NCBI RefSeq assembly: GCF_013328815.1
Contig: NZ_JABUHN010000012.1
Span: forward strand, 40,658-104,657
Source: Tabrizicola fusiformis
Lineage (GTDB): Bacteria > Pseudomonadota > Alphaproteobacteria > Rhodobacterales > Rhodobacteraceae
Reading direction: 5' to 3'
Length of the DNA stretch: 64,000 nucleotides
The notes beneath the pieces were generated by a model that was not told the origin of the DNA, made no database searches, and saw only the letters and a program-made list of their open reading frames with translations. Made by a program: the position numbers and the translations under genes. How positions within the stretch are numbered: position 1 is the stretch's first letter; each line of letters begins with the position of its first letter. Below are positions 28,896 through 37,409 of this stretch, one piece after another.

Positions 28896-30064
28896 CGTCC
28901 GGCCTCTCCGCGCAGGGCAACGCGCTGGTTGTATCGGTTCATCAGGGCCGCCACCGACAAGTTCAGCACCAGAAAGCTGATGGCCATGATGAACACCGCC
29001 TCGATCGCCTGACCTGTGGTGTTGGCGGTTGTGTTCAGGATGCCGACCAGATCGGGATAACCGATGGCGACGGCCAGACTGGAATCCTTGGCAAGGTCCA
29101 GAAAGCTTGAGGTGATCAGCGGCACGATCACCCGCAGCGCCTGCGGCAGCACCACCAGTCGCAGGATCTGCCAGTCATTCAGCCCCAGCGCCCGCGCCGC
29201 CTCGCGCTGGCCCGGGGCGACCGAGAGGATGCCAGCCCGGACAATCTCGGCGATGGAGGCGGAGAATTTCACCGTCAGCGCCGTCAGCAGGGCCGCAAAC
29301 TCCGGTGACAGCGACAGGCCGCCGCGGATGTTGAAACCCTGAAGCTGCGGCACATCCACCCCCGCACCCGCGATGGCAAGGATCAGTGCCGACAGTGCAA
29401 CGACGCCGGGCCAAAGCAACCCGCCCCCGCGCCTCAGCCGCGGCCTTGCCACCGCCGCCAGCAGCACAAGCCCGGCGATCGCCGCCAGCGGCATCAGCCA
29501 GCCAACGGGCGAGGTCAGGGCAGGCACGAAGATGCCGCGGTTCGACAGGTAGAACCCCATCCCGCCGGGTGCCTGTCTGGGCCCCGGCAGGTTGCGGGCC
29601 ACCGCGATCCAGAAGAACAGTTGCAGCAAGAGGGGCGTGTTGCGGACCACCTCAATATAGACCCGCACAAGGCCGCCAAGCAGCGGATTGGCCGACAGCC
29701 CGCCCACCCCGATGGCAACCCCCAGCAGAGTGGCCAGCACGCAACCCGCCAAGGCCACTTTCAGTGTGTTGACGATGCCCACGACAATCGCGCGCAGATA
29801 GGTGTCGCCGGCCTGAAACGCCAAAGTGCTTTCGCCGATCTGGAAATTCGCCGACCGGAACAGAAAGCTGAAACCGGGGGTGATGCCCGCGCGTTGCAAT
29901 GCGGCCGCGAGGTTCAGCCCGAACCAAAGCAGAAGGGCGGCGATCACGAGGATCACCGCAAGCTGCGACCATGGTCGCGGCCCCCACCATTCAACCAGCG
30001 CGGCAAACCTGCCGCGCGGGAAGAGGTGGGGGCCCTGACCGTCAGACGTGACAGGGAGGGTCAC
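28892..30064 (-). CDS. aapQ: General amino-acid ABC permease, AapQ type
   Basis: 390-residue permease, partner of AapM. It has VYIEVVRNTPLLLQLFFW, an inserted region typical of AapQ/BztB, and the contact loop REAARALGLNDWQILRLVVLPQALRVIVPLI in pieces (AARALGLNDWQILRLVVLPQ, ALRVIVPLITSSFLDLAKDS). It appears to start with GTG at 30064 (residues MTLPVTSDGQ); no other in-frame start nearby looks better. It lies 6 bp after aapJ. Confidence 0.87.
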   Translation of the reverse strand: MTLPVTSDGQGPHLFPRGRFAALVEWWGPRPWSQLAVILVIAALLLWFGLNLAAALQRAGITPGFSFLFRSANFQIGESTLAFQAGDTYLRAIVVGIVNTLKVALAGCVLATLLGVAIGVGGLSANPLLGGLVRVYIEVVRNTPLLLQLFFWIAVARNLPGPRQAPGGMGFYLSNRGIFVPALTSPVGWLMPLAAIAGLVLLAAVARPRLRRGGGLLWPGVVALSALILAIAGAGVDVPQLQGFNIRGGLSLSPEFAALLTALTVKFSASIAEIVRAGILSVAPGQREAARALGLNDWQILRLVVLPQALRVIVPLITSSFLDLAKDSSLAVAIGYPDLVGILNTTANTTGQAIEAVFIMAISFLVLNLSVAALMNRYNQRVALRGEAGR

Positions 30065-30070
30065 GGGGTC

Positions 30071-31102
30071 TTACCGGAACGGGGGCGCATAAAGCAGGCC
30101 GCCCTTGGTCCAAAGCTGGTTATAGCCACGTTCCCAGCCCAGCGGCGCAAGGTTCCGCTCGTAGATTTCGCCGTAGTTTCCGACCGTCTTGATGATGTTG
30201 TAGGCCCATTTCGGATCCAGCCCGATATCCTGCGCCAGAGACGGATCGACCCCCAGGAACCGCTGGATCGCCGGGTCTTCCGATGTCAGGAATTCATCGA
30301 CATTGGTCTGGGTGATGCCCCATTCCTCGGCCTGGATGGTGGCATAGACGGTCCAGTTGATGATCTCCAGCCAGCGGTCGTCACCGGCTGCGATGGCGGG
30401 GGCGAGCGGCTCTTTCGACAGGCGTTCCGGCAGCAGCACATAGGCCGACGGGTCTTTCAACTGTTGAAGCTTGCCCACAAGGTCGGAACTGTCCTGCGTG
30501 ATGGCATCGACCCGGTTGGATTCCAGCGCGGCGAGAAATTCCGACGTGTCCTCGATGGTGACGGGGGTAAAGCTCTTGCCGGTCTTGCGGAAGAAATCGG
30601 CGATGTTCAGCTCGCCCGTGGTGCCCGACTGCACGCCGATGGTGGCGCCGTCCAGTTCCGCAGCCGTCGCCACGCCCAGATCCTTGCGGGCCAGAATGGC
30701 CTGTCCGTCATAAAACACCGTGGGGCCGAAATGAAAGCCCAGCTTGAAGGCGCGGGTCACGGTGACGGTCACGCCCGAAAGCAGAACATCGAATTCACCC
30801 GCTTGCAGGGCGGGCAGCCGTTGCTGCGGCGAAGACGAGGTGAACTCCACCTTGTCGGGCGTGCCGAAGACGGCAATCGACAGGGCGCGGCCATAATCGA
30901 TGAAGAAGCCCTGCCACTTGCCGTCGCTGTCGGGCGCAAAGAAACCGGGTGTCGTGCCAACGCCGACCTTGATCACGCCGCGTTCGGTGATGCGGTCCAG
31001 CGTGGGGCCGGCGCTGGCCAGACTGGGCAGGGTCGCCGCGGCGACAGCGGCCGCGGTGGCAAGGGCGGGGCCCGCTTTGCCAAAGATGTTCAGGTTGCTC
31101 AT
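30071..31102 (-). CDS. aapJ: General amino-acid ABC substrate-binding protein, AapJ type
   Basis: 343-residue periplasmic protein with a Sec signal (ALATAAAVAAATLPSLASA, cleavage near residue 31). The mature part opens TLDRITERGVIKVGVGTTPGFFAPDSDGKWQGF in pieces (ERGVIKVGVGTTPGFFAPDS) and includes ALQAGEFDVLLSGVTVTVTR and NRVDAITQDSSDLVGKL, as in AapJ/BztA. With a methionine-synthesis gene divergent from it, a sulfur amino acid is a possible ligand; this is conjecture. RBS GGAGAG. Confidence 0.87.
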   Translation of the reverse strand: MSNLNIFGKAGPALATAAAVAAATLPSLASAGPTLDRITERGVIKVGVGTTPGFFAPDSDGKWQGFFIDYGRALSIAVFGTPDKVEFTSSSPQQRLPALQAGEFDVLLSGVTVTVTRAFKLGFHFGPTVFYDGQAILARKDLGVATAAELDGATIGVQSGTTGELNIADFFRKTGKSFTPVTIEDTSEFLAALESNRVDAITQDSSDLVGKLQQLKDPSAYVLLPERLSKEPLAPAIAAGDDRWLEIINWTVYATIQAEEWGITQTNVDEFLTSEDPAIQRFLGVDPSLAQDIGLDPKWAYNIIKTVGNYGEIYERNLAPLGWERGYNQLWTKGGLLYAPPFR

Positions 31103-31540
31103 GGATCATGCTCTCCGGTTTGGATTTCGCCTGTTTTGTGGGCTTTATGGGAGCGGCTTGTGGCGGGAACGTCAATGCAGCCTTTGATTTTGTTGAGTTT
31201 TTTAAAATTCGGGCGCGGCGCAGAAACAATCCGCCACGACAGCGCCGCGGCGCAGAAATTTTTTCCGATCCGGGGCCGTCGGTGGGAGGGAATCACGGCG
31301 CGGGCCGGGACATTTCCCTGCGGTTCGTCGTGAAAAGCGGCTTTCATGGGCGGGCAACCGGGGGGATTCCCGCCCTGAACGGTGCAGAAAAGAACGCCGC
31401 TGCTCTTTCATTCCCCGCCGGGGGAAGGCCGTTCCAATTCGGGCCGATAAAAGGCGATATATTTTGACGTGATTTTTGTGATCCTGTGACCGGGACAGAC
31501 CAATCGCGGCGTTCCGTTGCCGCCGGAACAGGAGAATCCC
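31103..31540. other. Divergent control region between aapJ and metY
   Basis: 438 bp without a gene. It contains an AT-rich tract (ttgagttttttaaaattcgg, 31193-31212), sulfur-motif copy G on the plus strand (CTGCTCTTT at 31400-31408, N11, then GGGGGAAGG, where only GGAA and the last G positions of the second half agree), an AT-rich tatattttgacg at 31458-31469, and a hairpin beside the metY ribosome site (GTTCCG 31511-31516 with CGGAAC 31524-31529). I looked for a SAM-II riboswitch and did not find the expected core. Confidence 0.5.
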
Positions 31541-32860
31541 ATGGCCACCACCAGCCTGCACCCCGAAACCCTCGCCCTGCATGGCGGAAGCTGGCGCACC
31601 GATCCGGCGACCGGATCGCTGGCGGTGCCGATCTATCAGAACACCAGCTTTCAGTTTCAGGATACCGGCCATGCCGCGCGCCTTTTCGCGCTGGAAGAGC
31701 TGGGCCAGATCTATACCCGCATCAAGAACCCCACCTCGGACGTGTTCGAGGAACGCCTTGCCGCGATTGAGGGCGGGGTGGCGGCGCTGGCCGTGGCCTC
31801 GGGTCAGGCCGCAACGTTCTTTGCCCTGACCAACCTTGCGCAGGCGGGCGACAATATCGTCGCCTCGACCGACCTTTACGGCGGCACGGTCACCCTTCTG
31901 TCGCAGACGCTGGCGCAGTTCGGGATTGAGGTGCGCTTTGTCGATCAGGACGACCCGCAGAATTTTGTCCGGGTGACAGATGACAAGACCCGCGCCTGGT
32001 TTGGTGAAACCCTGCCCAACCCCAAGTTGCAGGTCTTCCCGATTGCCGAGGTGGCGGCCCTTGGCCGTGCAATCGGTGTGCCGCTGATCCTCGACAACAC
32101 GGCGGCACCGCTGACGGCGCGGCCACTGGCACATGGCGCGGCGGTGGTGGTCTATTCCACCACGAAATACATCGGTGGCCATGGCACCGCCATCGGCGGC
32201 GCCATCATCGACGGCGGCACGTTCGACTGGGAGGGGAATGCCGCCCGCTTCCCCCTCCTGACGCAACCCGATGCCGCCTATCACGGTGCCATCTGGACCG
32301 AGGCGGCAAAACCCCTTGGCCCCATCGCCTATATCCTGCGCGCACGGGTCAAGCTGTTGCGCGACATCGGGGCGGCCGTGGCGCCGCAGAACGCCTTCCT
32401 GTTCATTCAGGGGCTGGAAACCCTGCCGCTGCGCATCCGCCAGCACAATGAGAATGCCGCCAAGGTGGCCGAGTTCCTGAACGGCCATCCGCTGGTGACG
32501 CGGACCATCTTCCCGGGTCTGCAAACCGGCGAACACCGCCGCCGCGCCGATGCCTACCTGTCTGGCGGTCATGGTGCGCTGGTGGGCTTCGAGGTGGATG
32601 GCGGCGTCGAGGCGGGGCGCGCCTTCATCGACGCGCTGGCGCTGTTCCACCATGTCGCCAACATCGGCGATGCCCGGTCGCTGGCGATCCATCCGGCTTC
32701 GACCACGCATCAGCAACTGACCCCGGCTGAGCAATTGGCTGCGGGGGTGACGCCCGGCTATATCCGCCTGTCCATCGGGATCGAACATCCCGAGGACATC
32801 ATCGCCGATCTTCGCCAGGCTCTGGATGAGGCGGCGAAAACGCTGCGGCAGGCCGCCTGA
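31541..32860 (+). CDS. metY: O-acetylhomoserine sulfhydrylase (Cys/Met-metabolism PLP enzyme)
   Basis: 439-residue PLP enzyme that makes homocysteine from O-acetylhomoserine and sulfide. Length and segments fit MetY: TLALHGGSWRTDPATGSLAVPIYQNTSFQF in pieces (TLALHGGSWRTDPATG, VPIYQNTSFQF), YTRIKNPTSDVFEERLAAIEGG, ASGQAATFFAL, LILDNTAAPL, the PLP lysine in YSTTKYIGGHGTAIGG (Lys209), and IHPASTTHQQLTPAEQ with SIGIEHPEDI. The start at 31541 has CAGGAG. A cystathionine or methionine gamma-lyase role is less likely from the length and the TTHQQL segment. It would re-assimilate sulfide released by the scavenging enzymes. Confidence 0.88.
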   Translation: MATTSLHPETLALHGGSWRTDPATGSLAVPIYQNTSFQFQDTGHAARLFALEELGQIYTRIKNPTSDVFEERLAAIEGGVAALAVASGQAATFFALTNLAQAGDNIVASTDLYGGTVTLLSQTLAQFGIEVRFVDQDDPQNFVRVTDDKTRAWFGETLPNPKLQVFPIAEVAALGRAIGVPLILDNTAAPLTARPLAHGAAVVVYSTTKYIGGHGTAIGGAIIDGGTFDWEGNAARFPLLTQPDAAYHGAIWTEAAKPLGPIAYILRARVKLLRDIGAAVAPQNAFLFIQGLETLPLRIRQHNENAAKVAEFLNGHPLVTRTIFPGLQTGEHRRRADAYLSGGHGALVGFEVDGGVEAGRAFIDALALFHHVANIGDARSLAIHPASTTHQQLTPAEQLAAGVTPGYIRLSIGIEHPEDIIADLRQALDEAAKTLRQAA

Positions 32861-32866
32861 CGGATT

Positions 32867-32896
32867 GCCCGGAGAGGGGGGCCGCCCTCTCCGGGC
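32867..32896 (+). terminator. Hairpin after metY
   Basis: A perfect 12-bp stem (GCCCGGAGAGGG with its complement) and a 6-base loop, 6 bp after the metY stop. There is no T-run after it, so termination is plausible but may be partial. Confidence 0.6.
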
Positions 32897-32914
32897 GCTG
32901 ATATTGGGGGTGAT

Positions 32915-33280
32915 GTGACGATAAACTCTGTCTTTGCGGGGCTCAGACCCTTGGCTTTCGAACCGATGTCGCCATTGGCGGCATCGGTCGGCGCAATCAA
33001 TCTTGAGCAGGGCTTTCCCGAAGGGGGCGCGCCGCCCGCGCTGATCAACGCCGCGGCCGAGGCCCGGCGCACCGCGCCGCATCAACATCCGCCGGCGCAG
33101 GGCCTGCCCGCACTACGGCAGGCAGTTGCCGAAATTGCCGCGCGTTTCGCCAAGCCGGTGCCGCTTCTGACCGAGGGCGCGCGCCGTCTGACAGGCTGGC
33201 GCCCGGCGAACCCGTCCGATGCGCGAACCCGAACCGAAGACCGGCCCCGCGAGGGGGTTGCAACAGGAGTATCCCCATGA
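32915..33280 (+). pseudogene. N-terminal remnant of a class I/II aminotransferase
   Basis: A 121-codon frame from a GTG at 32915. Residues 8-80 match the N terminus of methionine/kynurenine-type aminotransferases: LRPLAFEPMSPLAASVGAINLEQGFPEGGAPPAL in pieces (FEPMSPLAASVGAINLEQGF, PEGGAPPALINAAAEAR) and HQHPPAQGLPALRQAVAEIAARF. From about residue 81 on the similarity stops, and there is no cofactor domain or PLP lysine in any frame before the next gene. It therefore looks like a deletion relic fused to unrelated sequence. The intact gene could have transaminated methionine or its keto acid, in keeping with metY upstream. The frame overlaps the start of the next gene by 4 bp. Confidence 0.7.
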
Positions 33281-34305
33281 CCGTATCCCAGGCCGCAAAC
33301 TTGCCCGTTCTGGACTTTTCACGCTTTCATCGCACCTTCTCGGATCGCGCGGCTTTCATCGCCGAGCTGCGCGGCATTCTGCATGACCATGGGTTTTTCT
33401 ACCTGACCGGCCATGGTGTGCCGCAAGACCTGATCGACGGGCTGGTGGCGGGTGCGAAGAAATTCTTCGCCCTGCCCATCGAGGAAAAGCTGAAGATCGA
33501 GATGGTCCGCTCTCCGCATTTCCGCGGCTATAATCGCGCGGGATACGAGCGGACCCGGGGCGAACAGGACTGGCGCGAGCAGATCGACTTCAACACAGAA
33601 GGCTCTCCGCGCGCTTTTGACCCCGACAGCCCCGGTTGGGCCCGGCTGCAAGGCCCGAACCAATGGCCCGAGGCGGTGCCCGAGCTGAAAGACATCGTGC
33701 TGGACTATCAGGCACGGGTGACGACCTTGGGTATTGATCTTCTTCAGGCCATCGCCCTTGCGCTGGGCCAGCCCGAAGATGCCTTTGCCGAGGTTTACGA
33801 ACCGCAACCAACCCAGCTTCTCAAGCTGATCCGCTATCCCGGCCGGGATGTGGCGGAAACCGATCAGGGCGTGGGCGCGCACAAGGATGGCGGGTTGATC
33901 ACCATTCTGCTGCAAGACGTGGTGCCCGGCCTGCGGGTGCAGACGGTTGACGGTGAATGGCTGAACGCGCCGCCACTGCCGGGCACCTTTGTCATCAACA
34001 CGGGTGAGTTGCTGGAACTGGCGACGAACGGCTTTGTCCGCGCCGATGTGCATGACGTGGTGGCCCCGCCGCCGGGGGTGGAGCGGTTCTCTTTCGCCTT
34101 CTTCCTTGGCGCCCGGTATGATGCCAACATCCCCGTTCTGCCGCTGCCCGACGATCTGCAAAAGCTTGAGCGCGGTCTGACGGTGGACCCGCTTAACCCG
34201 CTGTTCCGCAATGTGGGGATCAATCATCTGAAAAGCCGCCTGCGGTCGCATCCCGATGTGGCTGCCGCCCATCATGCCGATCTGCTGGCCGAGATTCTGG
34301 GATAG
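33277..34305 (+). CDS. Isopenicillin-N-synthase-like 2-oxoglutarate/Fe(II) oxygenase
   Basis: 342-residue non-heme iron oxygenase with the double-stranded beta-helix fold. N-terminal LPVLDFSRF and LHDHGFFYLTGHGVP are typical of the family. The iron-binding triad is His and Asp in VGAHKDGGLITILLQD and His in RADVHDVVAPPPG, with the co-substrate-binding Arg in VERFSFAFFLGARYD. RBS CAGGAG before the ATG at 33277. The substrate is unknown. It follows metY and the aminotransferase relic and ends at a terminator, so it may act on a sulfur-containing amino acid or keto acid. Confidence 0.87.
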   Translation: MTVSQAANLPVLDFSRFHRTFSDRAAFIAELRGILHDHGFFYLTGHGVPQDLIDGLVAGAKKFFALPIEEKLKIEMVRSPHFRGYNRAGYERTRGEQDWREQIDFNTEGSPRAFDPDSPGWARLQGPNQWPEAVPELKDIVLDYQARVTTLGIDLLQAIALALGQPEDAFAEVYEPQPTQLLKLIRYPGRDVAETDQGVGAHKDGGLITILLQDVVPGLRVQTVDGEWLNAPPLPGTFVINTGELLELATNGFVRADVHDVVAPPPGVERFSFAFFLGARYDANIPVLPLPDDLQKLERGLTVDPLNPLFRNVGINHLKSRLRSHPDVAAAHHADLLAEILG

Positions 34306-34317
34306 CCCCCGCAAACC

Positions 34318-34350
34318 AAAGGCCCGCCGGTTTCGCACCGGCGGGCCTTT
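34318..34350. terminator. Bidirectional intrinsic terminator
   Basis: AAAGGCCCGCCGG, a 7-base loop, then CCGGCGGGCCTTT: a perfect 13-bp stem ending in T-run/A-run flanks, placed between the convergent oxygenase gene and the desulfurase gene. It should stop transcription from both sides. Confidence 0.85.
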
Positions 34351-34367
34351 GCATTTCCGCTGCGGTT

Positions 34368-36238
34368 TCAGGCCCGCGCCAGCCGCCGCACCACGGCGAT
34401 GAAGCGGTCCACCTCCTCGCAGGTGTTATAGAAGGCCAGCGAGGGCCGCACCGTCGCCTCGACCCCGAAACGGCGCAGGATCGGCTGGGCGCAGTGATGG
34501 CCCGAGCGCACCGCGATCCCCTCTTCGTTCAGCGCCCGACCCACCTGTTCGGTGGAATGGCCGTCCAGCACGAAGGACAGCACGCTGGCCTTGTGCGCCG
34601 CCGTGCCGATCAGGCGCACGCCCTTGATCGGGGCAAGGTGATGGGTGGCATAGGCCAGAAGGTCATGCTCATACTGCGCAATCGCCTCAAGCCCCAGCGA
34701 CTGCACATAGTCGAGCGCGGCCCCCAGACCCACGGCATCGGCGATATTGCCGGTGCCGGCCTCGAACTTGTTCGGGGCGGGTTGGTAGAGCGTCTTTTCA
34801 AAGGTCACATCGGCAATCATGTTGCCGCCGCCCTGCCATGGAGGGATCTGGTCCAGCAATTCCTTGCGGCCATAGACCACGCCGATGCCGGTCGGACCAA
34901 AGATCTTGTGACCGGAAAACACAAAGAAATCGGCCCCGATCGCCTGCACATTCACCCGCAGGTGGCTGACCGATTGCGCCCCGTCCACCAATGTCGCCGC
35001 CCGGCTGCCTTGGCCAGCGCCACGATCTCTTGCACCGGAACCACGGTTCCCAGGGCGTTCGAGACTTGCGTCACCGCCACCAGTCTGGTGCGCGGCGACA
35101 GCAGACGGCGATATTCGTCCAGGATCACCTGCCCGGTGTCATCCACCGGAATGACCTTGATCTTTGCCCCCTTGCGTGCCGCCAGCATCTGCCAGGGCAC
35201 GATATTGGCATGGTGTTCCAGGTTCGAGACGATGATCTCGTCCCCTTCGCCCACGTTTTGCGCGCCCCAGGTGTTGGCGACCAGATTGATCGCTTCGGTC
35301 GCCCCGCGGACAAAGATGATCTCTTCGGTCGAGGCGGCCCCCAGGAAGGTGCGCACCTTTTCGCGCGCGCCCTCGTAGGCATCGGTGGCGCGGGCCGCCA
35401 GCTCATGCGCGGCGCGGTGGATGTTCGAGTTTTCGTGTTCGTAGAAATACGAAACCCGGTCGATCACCTGGCGCGGTTTCTGCGTGGTGGCAGCATTGTC
35501 GAACCACACCAGTTGCCGTCCGTTCACCCGTTCCTGCAGGATCGGGAAATCGCGGCGGATGGCGGCGATGTCCAGCCCGCGGGCGGGTGCGCTCGCGGGG
35601 GCCACGGCGGGCGCGGCGGGGGCGAAGTAATACGGCCCCGATGGCGCGGCGGGCCGGGCGGGTTCCGCCAGCAGCCCGCGCAGATCATCCTGCCCGGGCA
35701 GACCGAAACTGCGCGCCGTGACCAGATCGGACAGATCATGCCGCGCGGGAGTGGCCCGCGCCGCAGGCCCGACCGCTTCGCCAAGGAAGTAATAGGGCGA
35801 GGCGGGGGCAGAAGGCGCCGAAACCGGCGCATTCGGGGCCGCCGCCGGAGTCGGCACGCCCAGAGAATGGCCGCCGAAGCGCCCGTTCACCGCTGGCGAC
35901 ACGATGGCGGCAAGGTCAGGCAACCCGTTCACCGCCGCCGATTTTGGCGCCAGCGCGGGCACCGAAGCGCCTGCGGCCACCGCCGATTGCGGCGAGGCGG
36001 GCACGAGGTTGCCCCCGGGCAGCAATGGGCCCGGCAGGGCAGGGCCCTTGGCAAAGGGGCCAAGCGACAGCCCCCCCGGCAGCGGATCTTCCGGCACCGG
36101 GTTTGACGGTGCCGCCCCACCGGGAAGCGCGGCAAATAACTGCGCCGCAAGCTGCGTCAGAACCTGCACATCGGGCAGCCCCGCGGCAGCCGCATCGCCG
36201 GGCGCCAGATTACTTGGCATAGGTGTCGGGATAGTCAT
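34368..36238 (-). pseudogene. Encapsulin cargo cysteine desulfurase, frameshifted
   Basis: SufS-type cysteine desulfurase with a long N-terminal extension, in two frames. The upstream part (about 410 codons) has about 215 residues rich in Pro, Ala and Gly with two YYF motifs (ASPYYFLGEAVG, SGPYYFAPAAP), as in cargo-loading domains of family 2A encapsulin systems, then the desulfurase start (IRRDFPILQERVNGRQLVWF, DNAATTQKPRQV). At 35000-35002 a CCC run (GGG on the coding strand) appears one base short: the frame goes wrong after ALAKAAG. The next frame resumes exactly with VDGAQSVSHLRV, the PLP lysine in FSGHKIFGPTG, and the active cysteine in RSGHHCAQP, running to 34368. With one base restored the enzyme is complete. 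It could be a real mutation or a sequencing error. The start is uncertain: ATG at 36238 or 36220, both inside the encapsulin gene end. Confidence 0.85.
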
Positions 36239-37139
36239 GGAACTTGCCGATCTCCACCTCCTCCAGAACCGCCAGCGCATCGGGCGACTGCACCACCAGC
36301 GAGCAGTAAAGGCTGATCAGATAAGACGCGATGGCCGAGCGGTTGATGCCCATGAACCGCACCGAGAGGCCGGGGCTCTGCTCGCCCGCCAGACCGGGCT
36401 GATAGACGCCGATCACGCCTTGCCGCTTGTCGCCGACCCGCAACAGCAGGATCTTGGTCTTCCCATTGACCACCGGCACCTTGTCCGATGGCACCAGCGG
36501 AATGCCCCGCCATGTCAGGAACTGCGAGCCGAACAGCGACACCGTGGGCGGCGGCACGCCGCGGCGGGTGCATTCGCGGCCAAAGGCGGCGATGGCATCG
36601 GGATGGGCAAGGAAGAACGCCGGTTCCTTCCAGACCTTGGCGACGAGAAGGTCAAGATCATCGGGCTGCGGCGCGCCGGTGCGGGTCTTGATCACCTGCG
36701 AAGGCGCCACATTGGCCAAGAGGCCATAGTCCGGGTTGTTGATCAGTTGGCCTTCCTGCGTTTCCTTGATCGTCTCGATCGCAAGGCGCAGTTGTTCCTT
36801 CACCTGATCGAAGGGGCTGGAATAAAGATCACTGACGCGGGTGTGAACGTCCAGAATGGTCGAGACGGCGTTCAGGAAATATTCGCGCGGCTTTTCGTCA
36901 TAGTTCACGAAGGTCTGCGGCAGTTCGGATTCGTCACGCCCGGCGCAGGCAACCTCGACATTCTCGGGGTTGCGCACGGTGTTGAGGCGGTAGATGCCCG
37001 CCTCGACCGGCACCCATTGCAGAAGATGCACCAGCCAGCGCGGGCTGATCGTCGGCAGGACGGGGGCAGTCTTGGTGGCATTGGCAAGCTGGCGCGCGGC
37101 ATTGTCGCTGAGGGCGGCTTGCGGGAATAGGTCGGCCAT
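36210..37139 (-). CDS. Family 2A encapsulin shell protein
   Basis: 309 residues, the size of HK97-fold shell proteins of family 2A (SrpI-like) encapsulins. Diagnostic segments are AARQLANATKTAPVLPTISPRWLVHLLQWVPVEAGIYRLN in pieces (RQLANATKTAPVLPTISPRW, LVHLLQWVPVEAGIYRLNTV), IIKTRTGAPQPDD-like VIKTRTGAPQPDDLDLLV, FGRECTRRGVPPPTVSLFGSQFLTWRG in pieces, and the end ALAVLEEVEIGKFHDYPDTY. Such shells self-assemble in the cytoplasm and enclose a cysteine desulfurase, here the overlapping gene downstream. Known family 2A systems are tied to sulfur starvation and sulfur storage. RBS AAGGA before the ATG at 37139. The desulfurase start lies within its last codons, so the two are translationally coupled. 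Confidence 0.88.
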   Translation of the reverse strand: MADLFPQAALSDNAARQLANATKTAPVLPTISPRWLVHLLQWVPVEAGIYRLNTVRNPENVEVACAGRDESELPQTFVNYDEKPREYFLNAVSTILDVHTRVSDLYSSPFDQVKEQLRLAIETIKETQEGQLINNPDYGLLANVAPSQVIKTRTGAPQPDDLDLLVAKVWKEPAFFLAHPDAIAAFGRECTRRGVPPPTVSLFGSQFLTWRGIPLVPSDKVPVVNGKTKILLLRVGDKRQGVIGVYQPGLAGEQSPGLSVRFMGINRSAIASYLISLYCSLVVQSPDALAVLEEVEIGKFHDYPDTYAK

Positions 37140-37409
37140 CTGATCCTTGGCTCCGTTTTGCGTTCGGTTTCGGTCCCAAGCCCGCCGGTTTTCGCGCTTT
37201 CACACGGTTGGACCGGCAGACTTGCGGGTTATGCGCAACGGGCTTTGCCCGCTTGATCTGCACCATTGCCGCGGTTGCCCCGGGGGGGCAGGGGCGATCT
37301 TGGTGCTGGTGAAAGTTTGAAAGACCCTTCTTTTGCTGTGGGTTCAGGGGGCCTTCGCGGGGCCGGATATGCCCCTTTGAAAGAAGATTTCTCTCTGACC
37401 CGCCGGCAG

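Noticed and set aside
31440..31540. SAM-II-type riboswitch before metY
   Set aside because: There is a hairpin beside the ribosome site, but the conserved SAM-II core and pseudoknot bases were not found.
31202..33088. 628-codon minus-strand frame opposite metY
   Set aside because: Opposite an intact PLP enzyme; no motif of its own; long antisense frames are common at this base composition.
35003..36280. Reading the desulfurase N-terminal part as an independent protein
   Set aside because: It continues directly into SufS sequence in the same frame and lacks only one base to join the rest, so it is one gene.
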